Shown: piece by piece, positions 54,514 through 64,000 of the stretch
Layout: each line of letters begins with the position of its first letter
Numbering within the stretch: position 1 is the first letter of the stretch
Assembly: GCA_934045075.1 (NCBI GenBank)
Contig: OW203738.1
Location: 62,001-126,000 of the forward strand
DNA from: Yponomeuta sedellus
Taxonomy: Eukaryota > Arthropoda > Insecta > Lepidoptera > Yponomeutidae
Direction of reading: 5' to 3'
DNA: 64,000 nt
Translations under genes and position numbers: made by a program
The notes under the pieces: model-generated
The model's input: the letters and a program-made list of their open reading frames with translations, nothing else
The model's database searches: none
Told to the model about the DNA's origin: nothing

Positions 54514-54750
54514 ATGCAATTTACTTAAGCCAGATGTCGCTGCCTGTACGTAATACAGAGAATAGTGTAAAGAGGTTCGAAATTTCACTGATGCCGGTGA
54601 GTCGCTCATTAGCTCAGATGGAAAGAGCGCTGGCACGGATAGCCAGAGTTCGCGGGTTCGAATCCCGGCATGGGTGGAATTTTTAGCCTCTAAATAGGTT
54701 TTTAAAATTGTCCTTAGCACGGGTTAGTGCATTAAAAGTAAAAATAGTAT
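54514..54750 (+). mobile_element. tRNA-derived SINE, full copy
   Basis: Head from ccagatgtcgctgcctgtac, tRNA-like part with A box near 54607 and B box ggttcgaatcc near 54655, tail to about 54745. Confidence 0.88.
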
Positions 54751-54839
54751 ATTCCAAAATAGGCAAACCAATAAAATTATTTTATATAAAATCAACAATA
54801 TTAATTATTAGGAATTGAAATTAAATCTTTAAACCAAAT

Positions 54840-55570
54840 TTTTAAACTCCAATAGTATCCTGCGCATCAAAGATGTGATTCATCAATGCCACTGCTGCGT
54901 CGGTCGTTGACTCTTAACGACCCTTAGTGAAATCGAATTGTTTTTATGGAAGTTTTTTTAAAACTAAATTGTGTCAACAATTGGTGTAGAATTAGTTTTT
55001 CAAAGACTTTACATAATATCGGTAGTGTTGCTATGGGTCTAAAATTGTTTGGATCCTCATTATCACATGTATTAGATAGAGGAACTATTTGAATAAATTT
55101 TAAGAGATCTGGGAAAGATCCCACATCAACACATTTATTAAAAAAAATATCAAGGTGTGGTGCGATAATATGATTTATCGTGGATGTCAGTTAAAGCGAC
55201 AGACCCCACAGGTCTTCTGTTTCCGTTATATGGTTGAATGGTTTAATAATGGTTTGCGTTGTCTAACATTAATGATTGTGCTGACTGTGGGGAATAATTT
55301 AAACCCGCCGTTATATTTAGTGGGATGTTTGTGAATTCATTTTTGAATATTTTTACGATTTCGTCACTTGTGTTGACTATTTTCTCACCTACCTATTGCG
55401 CAAAACTCTGATCCCTCGGGTTTGTGTTGCCTGTTTTCTTGTTAATCACTTGCCAAATAGTTTGTTACTTTATTTGATGACGCCTTTATCTTTTTGCTTA
55501 TATTTATTAAGGGGTTTCGCTATATATATCGACCAAGAAATATACAACCTCCTTAGTAGTTTAAAGGTTA
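54840..55570 (-). pseudogene. LINE reverse transcriptase remnant (minus)
   Basis: A 66-residue frame at 54924-55124 reads FPDLLKFIQIVPLSNT...DPNNFRPIATLPILCKVFEKLILHQLL, the start of a Jockey/CR1-type reverse transcriptase. Flanking sequence continues the match poorly, with stops. Confidence 0.72.
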
Positions 55571-55574
55571 TCTA

Positions 55575-56595
55575 AACATTCTTATTAGCGTCTTCGGAAT
55601 ACTGGCATATTGATAATGTATTCTTGATGATTTTTTAGGCAATAAGCAAAGACAGAGTTGCTTTTTGATTGTTATCCATTCTAACGTCAACGCGGCTAAT
55701 TTGTGTAGTGAGATTGAGGCAATTTTATTTTTGAAATCTATAATATAAAAATGAATCGCTGAATGTGTTGATATGTTCAAATCTCGAGAACAGCTGATCC
55801 AATTTCGCTGATTATTTTTAGAATATTCCTCGAAATACGAGGATGGTTCTTACGGAGAGAAAAATAAAAAAAAAACATAAAAGAATCGACTGTTAGGGGG
55901 TACGAAGTTCCCTGGGTCAGCGAGTGTACAATAAAATATGCGAAACAAACACAGTTTTAAAAATGGCTATTGCCGCCACGGTCTCTGATAACTTTTTGTA
56001 AACAGCCAGGAAAATCATCACAATGTCCTCTTAAGTGGTCCTAGATCTATTTAACATCAGGACTAAACGCGAGCCTTCTTCTTCGATCTTCTTCAATTTC
56101 CGACAGCATGTAGGTGCTCTGTCATTACGACAGAGACATGTGCTCGAGCATTATCGTGGAACGAACTTAATGGAACAAACTTCTTCCACGTATCTTAGAG
56201 CTGTCAAACTCCCTCCAGAAATAACCACCTAGTTCGTACGTACTTCGTACGAACGCTAAGAACTAAGACACTGCTCCCTATACTATTACAAAGCCAGCTA
56301 GGAAACGTACGGTTTCGATAATGACACAGGGAGCAAAGCTCTTTTTTTGTCGCCTATAAACTCGCTAACATAATCTGGAACTCTTTAATCAATTCTGAAC
56401 ACCTCGCTGAACGAAACATTCTCCCACGCCTCTACCGCCCAACGAGAATGCTCGCTAATTCAACTGTTCGCTATTATGATTCAAGTGATTTGGGTGCGCT
56501 ACCCAAAATAAAAGTGGTATTAATAAAAAGTAACTATTATACCTAGGTAGTTACTAGTATCGCTAATATAACATCAGAAATGTAGATAACTTGGA
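55575..56595. other. Interval without supported gene
   Basis: Short frames such as 56035-56232 show no motifs. Confidence 0.4.
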
Positions 56596-56599
56596 AAAC

Positions 56600-56760
56600 A
56601 ATGTCATTGGTTCATGCCCGCACTGAGGATTGATCCTGGGTTTCTTGCTGAAGGAAAACATCGTGAGGAAACCTGAGTGTCTGAGGGGTTCAAATACCTT
56701 AGCGATTGAAATTGACAATTATGGGCCCGCGTGGTAATCACCCCATAGTCTCTCACTCTC
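56600..56760 (+). repeat. Dispersed repeat fragment
   Basis: Contains gctgaaggaaaacatcgtga, shared with 27110-27125, and a gggcccgcgtggtaatcacc block typical of repeat tails. Confidence 0.45.
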
Positions 56761-56821
56761 TCTCTGAATGAAGAACTGTACCTGCAGAGAAACGTTTATC
56801 TCGTAGACTACTTAAAAAATG

Positions 56822-57030
56822 TTTATGCCACACCTGGAAATAAAGTGGCTTTGTGCAGTGGAAAAAGCCGCTTTCTGGCCAAGTGTAAACATAAAAAGAT
56901 GTACACAACACGAGAGGTAATAAACAAAGCTCTCGATCGCATATTTACGTCCCTCGCTTGCAGCTCGGGCCGCAAACTTCTGCGATCTCGGCCTTTCTTT
57001 GTGTTACCACCCTAGTTATATAATGTACTA
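56822..57030 (+). mobile_element. Fold-back short repeat, copy 1 (decayed)
   Basis: A 210-bp unit starting tttatgccacacctgg and ending ttaccaccctagtt...taatgtacta, shared with 60914-61133 and 63134-63353. The 5' hairpin arms are eroded in this copy. Confidence 0.82.
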
Positions 57031-57309
57031 TTACGGTTTTATTTTAAAAAAAGGCGGTTCGATTTTTTTACCCCGTATCAAATAGTCTTTGGTAGACACT
57101 TTACAGACAGATAAACCGACGGACATGACGAAACTATAAGGGTTTGTTATTGACTACGAAACCCTTAGGTTACCAAAAAGCTTATTGAACTCTACTTAAT
57201 ATATAGAAAAAAAAGCTTTTTCGTCTCAAATTCGACTGTAGATACAATAATACAATACAAATAATCTATACTTCCCCATTCACAATTTAGTTTCAAATAG
57301 CGGTGGTAC

Positions 57310-57412
57310 AGTCTGTCTACAGCGTCGGAGTGGTCCCTTCACCCATCTAGTGTGAGTGAAGATACCACTGGACGCTGTATAAATCATCTCATTAAGTAGA
57401 TGCAAAAAGGCC
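57310..57412 (+). repeat. Dispersed repeat, copy 2
   Basis: Pairs with 27255-27345. It shows ctagtgtgagtgaagatacc and acgctgtataaatcatctca. Confidence 0.7.
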
Positions 57413-57775
57413 AAAAAAAGTCTGTTAGCTTTTAGAATATACCTCGGCTACTCTCGGGTAGAATTGGACATATTCGTGTAATAGAAATATCGGAACTAAT
57501 ATGACACTTAACTTTACATAACTTTTAATGTGAAAGCAAAATAGTGAAGAAAAGTTTCAGCAGGAAGTAGTATTACACTCGTGTGCTTTCGGCGAAAACC
57601 GAAGCCTACTCTAAAGCCCGAGGTATATTCTGAAACCCAACAGACGGTACATTATGGTGCAATAGAAGTGTTTTGTGAGCAGACTGGGTCCTTAACTAGA
57701 TTAGAGATCTGTATCTTAGGATGCCAGGCCACCCGAAAATTGTACAACAAAGTAGGCAACATACTGTAGACTAAA

Positions 57776-57999
57776 AACCTATTTAGAGGCTAAAAATTCC
57801 ACCCATGCCGGGATTCGAACCCGCGACCTCTGACTATCCGTGCCAGCGCTCTTTCCAACTGAGCTAATGGGCGACTCACCGGCATCAGTGAAATTTCGTA
57901 CCTCTTTACACTATTCTCTGTATTACATACAGGCAGCGACATCTGGCTTAAGTAAATTGCATCACTTACAGCCCCGACTACCTACTTTGCAGTTAGGCA
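57776..57999 (-). mobile_element. tRNA-derived SINE, full copy (minus)
   Basis: Tail at 57776, B box near 57815, A box near 57860, head to about 57999. A second, plus-strand tail fragment follows at 57999-58075, so two SINE pieces lie head to head. Confidence 0.87.
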
Positions 58000-58254
58000 T
58001 GGGTGGAATTTTTCGCCTCTAAATAGGTTTTTAAAATTGTCCTTAGCACGGGTTAGTGCATTAAAATTAAAAATAGTATAATACCTACTGTAGACTAAAC
58101 CAGCCCAAATTACGACCGACAGAGAAATGTACTAAAATTATAATAAAATACAAAACACAATAGTGGTTACCCATGTTTGTACTGGAAATGGATGTAAAGG
58201 TCGTGTATCGTGTAGTGGTGAGCAGCGAGGATCAAAATATTATATGTGTTGCAG

Positions 58255-58349
58255 GGACGCCGCGAGTCGGTGATGTGAAGGAGCCCTTGGATTCAGGCGG
58301 TCCAAGTAGCGGCCCAGCTGGGGCCGCGGGCGAGGCGCTCGGCCGCGGA
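58255..58349 (+). other. 5' untranslated part of the Dok-like gene's first coding exon
   Basis: Follows the acceptor tatatgtgttgcag (58241-58254). GC-rich, with no upstream ATG in the coding frame. Confidence 0.6.
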
Positions 58350-61300
58350 ATGGCGGACCAGTGCGTCATCATCGAGGGCAGCGTCAAGTATCGCGACGGC
58401 CGCAAAGTGAGCATCAAGTCGTGCCGTGTCGTGTTGGCTCGTGTCGTGTAACGTCCGTCAATGTCCTGTTGTCTGTTGCAGTGGAAGCCGCGCTGGTGCG
58501 TAATGCGGAAGTTGTCTCCTGTTGCCGGTAAGTTTTAAATTTAAGATAATAGATTTTATTACTTACATCCGTATGTTTAAAAAAAATTCCACGCCGGTAT
58601 TCGAACCCGCGACCTCTGTCTATCTGTGCCAGAGGTCACGGGTTCGAATCCCGGTATGGGTGGATTATTTGGTCTCAAAATAGGTTTTTAAAATTGTCCT
58701 TAGCTCGGGTTAGTGCATTAAGAATAATATAATTTTTTTGTTGTCATAAAGCCAATACAATGGAGTTTGGTAAAATAAGTGATTTATATGTGCATAACCT
58801 CAAAATCAAGAAATATATTTTATTTAGAGCATAGAAAGAGGCATTATACAAGTGCAGAAAAAAAATCAGTGAAAACTTTGTCACAAAATGTGGCACAATT
58901 AACAACATAAAACTACACTGAATTAAGCAAAAATGCCGCCCCGGAACACACCCGACTCAAAAGTTCCCATGACGCTAGCAGCATTACCCCGTTGCACCGC
59001 CAGGGAGATCCTTTGCATCAGTTTTTGCCTCATCAACCCAAACCCCCATTGTTTTCACGGCTAGACTTCCGAATCACCTATATACCTCAAAATTAATTAA
59101 GTTTAATTTGTTTTACCAATAATAGACTTTCAAACTGAAATTTTTGTCTCCTTTATTGAGCAATGACAATACAATATTTGAGTTTATTTTCTTACCCGGC
59201 TCAAATCAAATCTGACAGTTGGGAATAGTGATACAAGTTGACCCTGGCTAACCGGGGCTAGAGGCTTGGTAACATGGTCCACCAACATTTACCAATTTCT
59301 CATTGGGAAATAACATAACCGAGTCTGCACAACATCGTCACCGCTTAACCCAGTCTGTACAGTGTCCAAAAACTGTTTATAATCTCTGCGAGGTAATTAA
59401 TTCTTCTAATTAATACAGTATCAACCCTGATAAAATATATTTTTTACATCTGTACCAAATATGGTTACAACGATGCAACGTCATAGTTAACTCCGGTTCT
59501 CTATTCCGAGAGTAGTACGTATAGTGGGAGTCCTATTAAACCGATCATTGATACATTAGACACGCGACACAGTTGGCGACGCGAGGGTGCGAGGGTGTGA
59601 GGCTTGAGGGTCGCGCCCGCACCCTCCGCTTCGAAACGCTATGCAAATAATCAAGACGCCTTGCCAACATTATTTGTGTCAAAATAAGTAGAAATATTTT
59701 TTGCAAGACTGATGTTGCATTTTTTTACTAGACGCTGTAAGATTATAAGTTAGTTAATATAATAGTCTTAGTTAATTAGTTATGAATGAGTCGATGTTAA
59801 CTTCGAGAAAATTAAGTTCAATGTAAAAGAAAATATGTTTAATTGATAAAAACTGTAAGTTCGCACTAAGTTTGAATTCAGTATACTATACAAAGCGTAG
59901 GTACTAAATTGACGACATGTAAAAAAAACTAAGTGCTAGGCTATTCAGAAAGTATTGATAAAAAAGTTAGTTTATTATATATATTCATAATAGCAGATTA
60001 TTTCATTTTATGACCAAAAATTAGTACGTGCCAATTTCAAAATGTATCATGTAGAAAAAAATTCAAACAACATTCGTTTAATCAACGAATGTCGTTTGAA
60101 TTTTTTTCTTTCCAATGCAACCGTATTTCGTTGGTATTTGTGGTTTGATGAAAGATTTGGTCGCCTTTTGACGGCTGCTATGAAAGAAAACGTGCTAGTG
60201 CTGAGAAATGAAATCCAAGACAACATCGAGTTACTTATCTAAAGATTCATTACATATTGCTGATTAGATCGGAAAGCCCGTGAGCAACTAGCGACCAAAC
60301 ACAGGGTTCCGCGGCCTACTGCTCCACAACAACGCGCCCGCGCACACCGCGTTCATAACGAGGGACTCTATAGTATACCTGCGTACAGCCCTGATCTAGC
60401 ACCGTTTGACTTTATGCTCTGTCAGCGATCAAGCAGGCTGTGAACACCTTTTCGGCGGACTGGAGCAAGTGTTTTGATAACTGGGAATGCTGGAGGCATT
60501 TGAAAAGATTTGGCGGAGAACTTTTTCTTCATTTTCGCAAAGCTTTCTTAGCGTCCTGCTATAGAGAAATTTCTTGATGAAGAAACTTATATAATTTGTG
60601 TTTTTTACATTTTTCGACACCGTTGGTTGTTTTTGTGTGTACGCAGACTGCGTACACTTGCTGCTGTATCGGGACGCGCGCGCGCGCTGGTCGGCGGGCG
60701 CGAGCGGGGTTGCGGGCGGCGGCGGGGGCGGGGGCTTGAAGGCGGCGCTGTCCCTGGCGCGCTGCGTGGGGCTGGAGGAGTGGGCGGGGGCGGGGGCGGG
60801 CACGGGCGCGGGGGCGGGCGAGCACGCGCTGGCGCTGCTGTGCCGCGACGCCGTGCACGTGCTGGCGCTGGACTCGCGCGAGCGGATGCTGCAGTGGCAG
60901 GTACACAATTATTTTTATGCCACACCTGGCAATAAAGTGGATTTTTCCGCACGCTGCGCGTACGGAAAAAGCCGCTTTCTGGCCAAGTGTATATACAAAA
61001 GGATGTACACAACACGGGAGGTAATAAAGAAAGCTCTCGATCGCATATTTACGTCCCTCGCTTGCAGCTCGGGCCGCAAAGTTCTGCGATCTCGGCCTTT
61101 CTTTGTATTACCACCCTAGTTGTGTAATGTACTATATTTATTAAATACACACGGTCACCAATAGGTAATAATCAGATGAAAAAACAAGACATTTAAAAAG
61201 ACCTGGAGTTTGCTTAGTTTGAATAATGATCATTACATAATAATATTAAGAGCTTTATCCTGTTATGTCAGATTCACATGACGTCCAAATATTTTAGTCA

Positions 61301-63095
61301 CAACTTTGTTTGGCAGTCGGCGGCGGCGACGGCGCTGCGCGCGCGCTCATTTGAGGTGCGCGTGGTGGCGGGGGCGTGCGCGGGGGCGGCGGCGAGCGCG
61401 GGGGGGCGCGCGCGGCTGCACGTGGCGCGCGGGTGCGCGGCGCTGGCGGCGGGGGGCGCGGGGGGGACGCCGCCGCGCCTGCTGCTCGTCTGGGAGGTCA
61501 GCGCGCTGCGCCGCTTCGGCGCCGCCGGAGACAGGTCCGAGGCTCTCTCGTCGAATCATTAAAGATCTGTATCTGAACGCGATAACAAGGATCTAATATA
61601 ATTAGTAGATAATTTTATTAAAGAACGTAGTAAATGTTTCCAAAGACATTTTTGTAATGTCGTCGACCAAACTCTCTGAGCACATTCGTCAAAAGGATAC
61701 TTTTTTGTTAGTGTTATCAACCCTTATATGCCCCCACTGCTGCATCGCATCGCAGGAAGGTTAGGCCATACTCCACCGCGGGGCCCAAGAACGGGTCGCT
61801 GGAGGACTTGAAGACAGTGGCAGGCCTTACTGTCAAAAGTTATCGAGCCGCCCATGAGGCCTCTGACATGGTTTAACGACTGCCATTACATGACAGCCGG
61901 CACCGACGGCTTAACCCTTCTAGCGCCCCGCGCGCTCGGAAAAAAGAAAGTTCAAAGGTACCGCATAGTGCAGGGTCATTTCGCACCGCCATTTTTTTGC
62001 ATCTTTTTTGTGAACACAGTTCCGCATTTCTCAAATTAGAGAAAGTACTACGTAATTATTCAATAAGTGTTATATATCACTACAATCTGCATAAAATGCC
62101 CTATCCGGTTATTATACTTGTAATGCTAATAAAATTATCAATAAACTTACATGATATTCAAATGACGAGATGAATTTCACTATCCACGCCATTTTGACAC
62201 TACTTTGAACTTTGTCTCACTATTTTCACTAATTACTCATTCACTAGCACTGAACTAACACTTATAATATGATCTGCATATTATCTATTACTGTTTACAC
62301 AATTTTCATACTCTAATTCACCAAAATAAAGCTATAAATGAATAATTACCAGGAAGAGGTAAAATGACACTGACCGCCCATACAAGCGGCACAATCCGGG
62401 CTAAAAGTTCGAGGCTTTTTTCACTTTCTTTTCCATCAAATACAACGAAACTATTATTTGAAACATAATCTACACACTTTTCCCAGTAATTTGATATATA
62501 ACACATGAACAAATACGCAGCGTTGCCTTCTCTAAATAACTTATAAAACTTTAGCGAGCGGAGCAAGTCACGACGAAAACGCAAAATGGCGTCTGACCTA
62601 GCAAGCTCATGTGGTTTCGATGATAATTCAATTTTTTTCCACGTCACGTCATTTGATTGGTTGGCGAAAGTAATCCTTACTAACCATTGGCCAATAAAAC
62701 AACAGATATTGTCCATAGAGAATGCACAGAGCATAGATAAAAAGAGTCCAATCTGAGCGTTGCATAGTGTACATACGTCTGTACACTAAGCGCTTGGGGG
62801 ATTGCGCGCGGCCGGGCTGATTAGTGTACAGACGTATGTACACTAAACGCGAGAAGCGCCTTGCGAAGCACGAAAACGCTTGATTCCAGTCACTCGGTTC
62901 GCCTAGGCCACGAGCGCTTGCACGAAGAATACTTGTTGTTTTGCAATGTGTGAAAATGCGGTGGTGGCGGCAGGCTGGTGCTGGAGGGCGGCGCGGCGTG
63001 CGGGCGCGGCGCGGGCGCGCACGTGCTGGCGGCGGCGCGCGCGGCCGACGCGGCGGCGGCGCTGCGCCTGCAGGCCAGCCACGCGCTCGCCGACG
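58350..63095 (+). CDS. Dok-like PH + IRS-type PTB adaptor (partial, runs past window)
   Basis: Exons: 58255-58406 (ATG at 58350), 58482-58527, 60647-60900, 61317-61534 and 62974-63095. All junctions keep frame and four introns are GT-AG. The start MADQCVIIEGSVKYRDGRK joins WKPRWCVMRK and DCVHLLLYRD, then ALALLCRDAVHVLALDSRERMLQWQ, a PH domain ending in its C-terminal Trp helix. Next comes FEVRVVAGAC...RLLLVWEVSALRRFG and RLVLEGGAACGRGAG, the IRS-type PTB domain. This order fits docking proteins that sit under receptor tyrosine kinases. Ala/Gly-rich insertions are unusual. The last donor (GTTAGC) is weak; without splicing a TAG at 63098 would end the protein after the PTB domain. Confidence 0.68.
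58585..58735. mobile_element. Two SINE pieces in inverted order
   Basis: A minus-strand tRNA-like piece (58590-58632) meets a plus-strand piece beginning ccagaggtcacgggttcgaa (58629-58735), giving a natural hairpin inside an intron of the Dok-like gene. Confidence 0.75.
58740..60040. other. Intron of the Dok-like gene, nothing recognised
   Basis: AT-rich apart from a GC-rich spot near 59580-59640 (gcgagggtgcgagggtgtgagg). No transposon ends found. Confidence 0.5.
60054..60108. repeat. 55-bp near-perfect palindrome
   Basis: Arms gaaaaaaattcaaac...cattcgtt and aacgaatg...gtttgaatttttttc meet almost without spacer, with one mismatch. Confidence 0.85.
60330..60500 (+). pseudogene. mariner transposase scrap
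   Basis: Reads PAYSPDLAPFDFML, the third catalytic Asp region of mariner transposases, followed by frameshifted C-terminal sequence. It lies just upstream of exon 60647-60900 of the Dok-like gene. Confidence 0.65.
60914..61133 (+). mobile_element. Fold-back short repeat, copy 2
   Basis: Starts 14 bp after a splice donor of the Dok-like gene. Nested arms: TTTATG with a decayed partner, TGGC/GCCA, and TTTTTCCG/CGGAAAAA around cacgctgcgcgta. The body (gctctcgatcgcatatttac, cagctcgggccgcaaa) is shared with copies 1 and 3. Confidence 0.85.
61711..61770 (-). mobile_element. LINE 3' end fragment (minus)
   Basis: Reverse complement of the tail motif at 40376-40430. Confidence 0.5.
62318..62734 (-). 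other. 138-codon open frame of unknown nature
   Basis: An uninterrupted frame in an intron of the Dok-like gene, antisense to it. A central stretch (SDAILRFRRDLLRSLKFYKLFREGNAAYLFMCY) looks protein-like, and the C-terminus is hydrophobic. I do not recognise a family, and it may be part of a repeat. No splice or promoter evidence. Confidence 0.2.
62765..62845. repeat. Perfect 25-bp inverted repeat with near-palindromic arms
   Basis: Arms 62765-62789 and 62821-62845 are exact reverse complements with a 31-bp GC-rich spacer. Each arm (agtgtacatacgtctgtacact) is itself almost palindromic. Confidence 0.9.
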
Positions 63096-63133
63096 GTTAG
63101 CACCGCACACGACACACTCCTACTGTTATACCG

Positions 63134-63353
63134 TTTATGCCACACCTGGCAATAAAGTGGCTTTTACCGCACGCTGCGAGTACGGTAAAAGCCGCTTTCT
63201 GGCCAAGTGTAGACATAAAAAGATGTACACAACACGGGAGGTAATAAAGTAAGCTCTCGATCGCATATTTACGTCCCTCGCTTGCAGCTCGGGCCGCAAA
63301 CTTCTGCGATCTCGGCCTTTCTTTGTATTACCACCCTAGTTGTGTAATGTACT
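63134..63353 (+). mobile_element. Fold-back short repeat, copy 3
   Basis: Best-preserved copy. Nested arms: TTTATG/CATAAA, CACAC/GTGT, TGGC/GCCA and GGCTTTTACCG/CGGTAAAAGCC. It starts 38 bp after the last exon end in the window. Confidence 0.87.
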
Positions 63354-64000
63354 ATTATCTACTCTGATACTATAATACAAACATTATGAAACTGAAAACA
63401 AAACTCTTATGACAAACATTACGCATAGGTCAAAAATATTTTTTTTTATTACAATACAGGTCTTGTACACCTGTATCACAATGTAACTTTTTAATCATAA
63501 CGATACACCTATACAACCTCCAGCTGGATCAAGAAGGTTGAACCTCTACTTAAAAAAAAGGTTTTAATGAACGTGTCCGCGGTGACGCAATACACATCGG
63601 TGGCGCAAACATTTTACATTTAAAAACCTTTGGCAGAATCCTAGGGGGTACCATAAAAAAAAGAATTGAATTGAATTCAATATTTAAACAAAGTTTGGTT
63701 CTGTTTAATTGATTTTATGTATTATGCTATGAGAGTAGATAAAGTAGTGTATGACACTGTACATAACTTAGTCTTATAACACTCGTGTGACTCGCTTACG
63801 GGTCGGTTTTTTAAAACACACTCGTGTTATAAGAACCTTTGTTATGCAAAAGTATCACAAACTAATATTAAGTAGCTTTTTTATTAATTTTCACTGGTCT
63901 TGCACTGCACACTTCCACATAATAATATGCATTAATGATGTTTGATGATGTATACAATATTTTTTGTAATTGAGATCGAGGGTTCTAATTACTGAGACCA
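63354..64000. other. AT-rich end of window with a small hairpin
   Basis: cttataacactcgtgtg and cacactcgtgttataag (63773-63834) form an inverted repeat, possibly a MITE. Nothing else is recognised. Confidence 0.55.

Noticed and set aside
60559..61015. Long frames antisense to the GC-rich Dok-like exon
   Set aside because: Low-complexity Arg/Pro/Ala translations of the opposite strand, with no homology pattern.

Overview
The window is the left end of an insect chromosome, almost certainly from a moth or butterfly. The C-rich strand of the TTAGG-type telomere repeat (CCTAA) reads on the + strand, so the chromosome tip lies to the left. The telomere carries R1-clade retrotransposons of the TRAS kind, whose 3' junctions sit exactly between CC and T of CCTAA. 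The inner part holds lepidopteran-type alkaline phosphatase genes and many degraded insect transposons in AT-rich DNA.

Positions 1-26,554 are telomere, but only about 400 bp of it is CCTAA repeat. The rest is retroelements. Two complete TRAS-type elements lie on the minus strand (TRAS-A 1454-7870, TRAS-B 7893-14905), each with an intact gag-like ORF1 and an endonuclease/reverse transcriptase ORF2. The remainder is short elements without plausible protein genes. Eleven copies lie on the plus strand (here called TSE-P: SART orientation, poly-A facing the centromere). Three lie on the minus strand (TSE-M: TRAS orientation). TSE-P and TSE-M are not simple fragments. They share a homologous core built from consecutive stem-loops, with compensatory base changes between copies. 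They and both TRAS elements end in the same three-way-junction fold, whose stem sequences differ while pairing is kept. TSE-M starts with a strand order, and a GGCGAA joining segment, like the hepatitis-delta-type self-cleaving ribozyme. TSE-P starts with the same nested pseudoknot topology but has U where the catalytic C is expected. I propose that these are telomere-specific, non-autonomous ribozyme-plus-3'-tag retroelements mobilised by TRAS/SART enzymes.

Positions 26,555-36,700 are a transposon graveyard: CR1/Jockey-type reverse transcriptase fragments, a tRNA-derived SINE family, and a mariner split by a piggyBac-like element at a TTAA site. Positions 36,793-45,717 hold two convergent alkaline phosphatase genes. 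Gene 1 (+) has three exons and lacks a GPI-anchor tail. Gene 2 (-) has five exons and keeps the tail. Long exon tracts look identical between them while introns differ, which points to gene conversion. Positions 45,800-58,200 contain a Harbinger deletion derivative, a CpG-rich possible first exon, a 275-bp tandem repeat, a Helitron helicase fragment and more SINE/LINE debris. From 58,255 to the right edge runs a PH + IRS-type PTB adaptor gene of the Dok kind, with extremely GC-rich exons in AT-rich introns. It continues beyond the window.

All calls come from reading the sequence. No alignment, folding or database search was run, so covariation and family assignments are by eye.
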